Source: Candidatus Staskawiczbacteria bacterium (GTDB lineage: Bacteria > Patescibacteriota > Minisyncoccia > Minisyncoccales > Staskawiczbacteraceae). Taken from it: 6,341 bases of DNA. Location of the stretch: the NCBI GenBank assembly GCA_026395275.1, contig JAPLZA010000026.1, forward strand, positions 1 through 6,341, written 5' to 3'. The translations under genes were made by a program, and so were the position numbers. Shown piece after piece: positions 5,323-6,341 of the stretch. The notes beneath the pieces were generated by a model that saw only the letters and a program-made list of their open reading frames with translations, did no database searches and was not told the origin of the DNA. The stretch's first letter is position 1. Every line of letters starts with the position of its first letter.

Positions 5323-6000
5323 ATGGAATATCCCATAAGAATTAATAAATATTTGAGAGATAAGGGCCTAGCTTCGCGCAGAGAATCAGACAAGCTCGTT
5401 GAAAGCGGGCTGGTTTTTGTTAATGGCAAAAGAGCTGATAATGGAGCTATGATTAATGAAAAAGACAATGTTATAGTCAAAAAACCAAAAGGATTAATTG
5501 CTAAAGAATATAAATATCTGGCTTACTATAAGCCCAGGAATTTATCTACGCAAGACTTACCCGGGAAAGAAAGCGTTATCACTTTATTTAGGAAAGATGG
5601 AGTTTATCCTATTGGCAGACTGGATAAAAGCTCAGAAGGACTATTATTGCTTACAAATGACGGACGCTTTGCCAGAAAAGTTTTATCGGTGGACTCTAAA
5701 TACGAAAAAGAATATTTAGTTACAGTGAAAGAACCGTTGAGGGTTGGCGTTGTTAAAATTTTCAAGGAAGGAATGGACACTCAAGCTTTGGGGAAACTAT
5801 TACCTGCCAAATCCAGAATTGTAAATAACAATAAAATCCAAGTAATACTGAATGAAGGTAAACGCCATCAAATTAGAGTCATGTTCAACGAGCTAAGTTA
5901 TACTATTTCTTCGTTGAAACGTGTTCGCATAGGTGACATTAAAATAGGGGATTTAAAATCAGGAGAAACCAGGCCTATAAAAATTTCGTATAATAACTAA
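5323..6000 (+). CDS. RsuA/RluB/E/F-family rRNA pseudouridine synthase, RluF-like
   Basis: This cytoplasmic enzyme isomerises a specific uridine to pseudouridine in rRNA during ribosome assembly. The frame extends to a TTG at 5302, but the ATG at 5323 is preferred: it opens the S4 domain at the usual place (IRINKYLRDKGLASRRESDK, 5-24) and the TTG overlaps the promoter -10. From this start the protein has 225 residues. The S4 RNA-binding domain spans about 1-50. The catalytic domain follows, with the YKP motif (69-71), GRLDKSSEGLLLLTNDG (98-114) carrying catalytic Asp 101, EKEYLVTV (128-135) and EGKRHQIRVMF (178-188). The GRLDK and EKEYLVTV blocks resemble E. coli RluF (23S U2604), but RluF is longer at 290 residues, so the target base is not assigned. 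RHQIR is closer to the RluA-type spelling of this motif than to the RQ(I/V)RRM usual here. The membrane-protein gene downstream starts on the last base of its stop codon. Confidence 0.9.
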   Translation: MEYPIRINKYLRDKGLASRRESDKLVESGLVFVNGKRADNGAMINEKDNVIVKKPKGLIAKEYKYLAYYKPRNLSTQDLPGKESVITLFRKDGVYPIGRLDKSSEGLLLLTNDGRFARKVLSVDSKYEKEYLVTVKEPLRVGVVKIFKEGMDTQALGKLLPAKSRIVNNNKIQVILNEGKRHQIRVMFNELSYTISSLKRVRIGDIKIGDLKSGETRPIKISYNN

Positions 6001-6341
6001 TGGATAAAGCCAAGTTAGTAGGCTATATAAAGATTGTCTCTTTGCCGCTTTTGCTCGCGGTTTTGTTTGTTATACAAAACCAAATATTTAATTTGTGGCT
6101 TAATCTTTACTCAAAATTATATTTTACCAGGTTGACTCTGGTTTCTTTTGCTTTAGGGGTAGTTTTTTACGGACCTGGCTTATTGTTTAAAAAAAATCAC
6201 AGATATATTTATTTGTTCATAATTTCTTTTTTAGTGTCGATTCTTTTTTCTGCTCAATTTTTATACTACAGATATTCTCAAAGTTTTTTACAATTTTCTG
6301 CAATAAAATACATAGGTCAGATGGACAGCGTTGCCGGGACC
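6000..6341 (+). CDS. Multi-pass membrane protein, LtaS-like N-terminus (3' end outside window)
   Basis: An ATG at 6000-6002 shares its A with the TAA stop of the pseudouridine synthase gene (TAATG), and the frame stays open for 114 codons to the window edge. The visible part has three hydrophobic segments at about 9-26, 44-63 and 69-90, separated by short basic loops (KKNHR at 64-68). After the third comes LYYRYSQSFLQFSAIKYIGQ (88-107). This order of helices and the YYR...FL block recall the N-terminal membrane region of lipoteichoic-acid-synthase/phosphoglycerol-transferase proteins, whose extracellular sulfatase-like catalytic domain comes later. That domain is not in the window, so the function is tentative. 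No Shine-Dalgarno sequence is present; the one-base overlap suggests translational coupling to the upstream gene. A TATAAT at 5989-5994 could instead drive a near-leaderless transcript, but it has no convincing -35. Other large membrane enzymes with similar N-termini remain possible. Confidence 0.62.
   Translation, partial: MDKAKLVGYIKIVSLPLLLAVLFVIQNQIFNLWLNLYSKLYFTRLTLVSFALGVVFYGPGLLFKKNHRYIYLFIISFLVSILFSAQFLYYRYSQSFLQFSAIKYIGQMDSVAGT

Noticed and set aside
5295..5480. Minus-strand 61-codon frame over the start of the RluF-like gene
   Set aside because: It lies opposite the conserved S4 domain and would read across both divergent promoters; no support as a gene.
5498..5719. Plus-strand 73-codon frame inside the RluF-like gene
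   Set aside because: It is an out-of-frame shadow of the catalytic domain with its GRLDK motif.
1..6341. Alternative genetic code (UGA read as Gly, as in Gracilibacteria/Absconditabacteria)
   Set aside because: All conserved domains read to full length with the standard code, with no in-frame TGA, and the stops used are TAA and TAG.

Overview
The window looks like chromosomal DNA of a Patescibacteria/CPR-type bacterium, most likely from the Parcubacteria side. This is inferred from gene style, not from a marker gene. Pointers are a low overall GC, a secreted DUF5666-repeat protein next to a large Asn/Ser/Thr-rich secreted protein ending in a peptidoglycan-binding domain, a Ser/Thr linker and a Gln/Ala-rich tail helix, and no recognisable Shine-Dalgarno sequence before any of the five visible starts. 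All complete frames read through in the standard bacterial code with TAA or TAG stops.

Layout. 1-586 (+): 3' part of an isocitrate/isopropylmalate dehydrogenase family gene, more GC-rich than the rest, followed by a terminator. 658-1749 (+): promoter and a 337-residue secreted protein with three DUF5666-like repeats, then a strong terminator. 1845-4057 (+): extended -10 promoter and a 725-residue secreted protein with six Ig-like repeats, each with one Cys pair, and a C-terminal peptidoglycan-binding domain; a bidirectional terminator follows. 4121-5239 (-): a full-length cyclopropane-fatty-acyl-phospholipid synthase. 5323-6000 (+): an RluF-like rRNA pseudouridine synthase transcribed divergently from it. 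6000-6341 (+): the start of a multi-pass membrane protein resembling the N-terminus of LtaS-type phosphoglycerol transferases, overlapping the preceding stop codon by one base and running off the window. No stretch over 300 bases lacks a gene; no tRNA, rRNA, CRISPR array or transposon is visible.

How it fits together. Four of the six genes point to the cell envelope: two exported proteins (one probably held to peptidoglycan), an enzyme that modifies membrane phospholipid acyl chains, and a probable polymer synthase or phosphoglycerol transferase. The dehydrogenase and the pseudouridine synthase are metabolic and housekeeping genes. The most unusual points are a 526-residue stretch of the large surface protein with a single charged residue and a regular one-Cys-pair-per-repeat design, a full-length Cfa in an apparent CPR genome, and a divergent promoter pair that places both predicted transcription starts only about 4-5 bases before the start codons.
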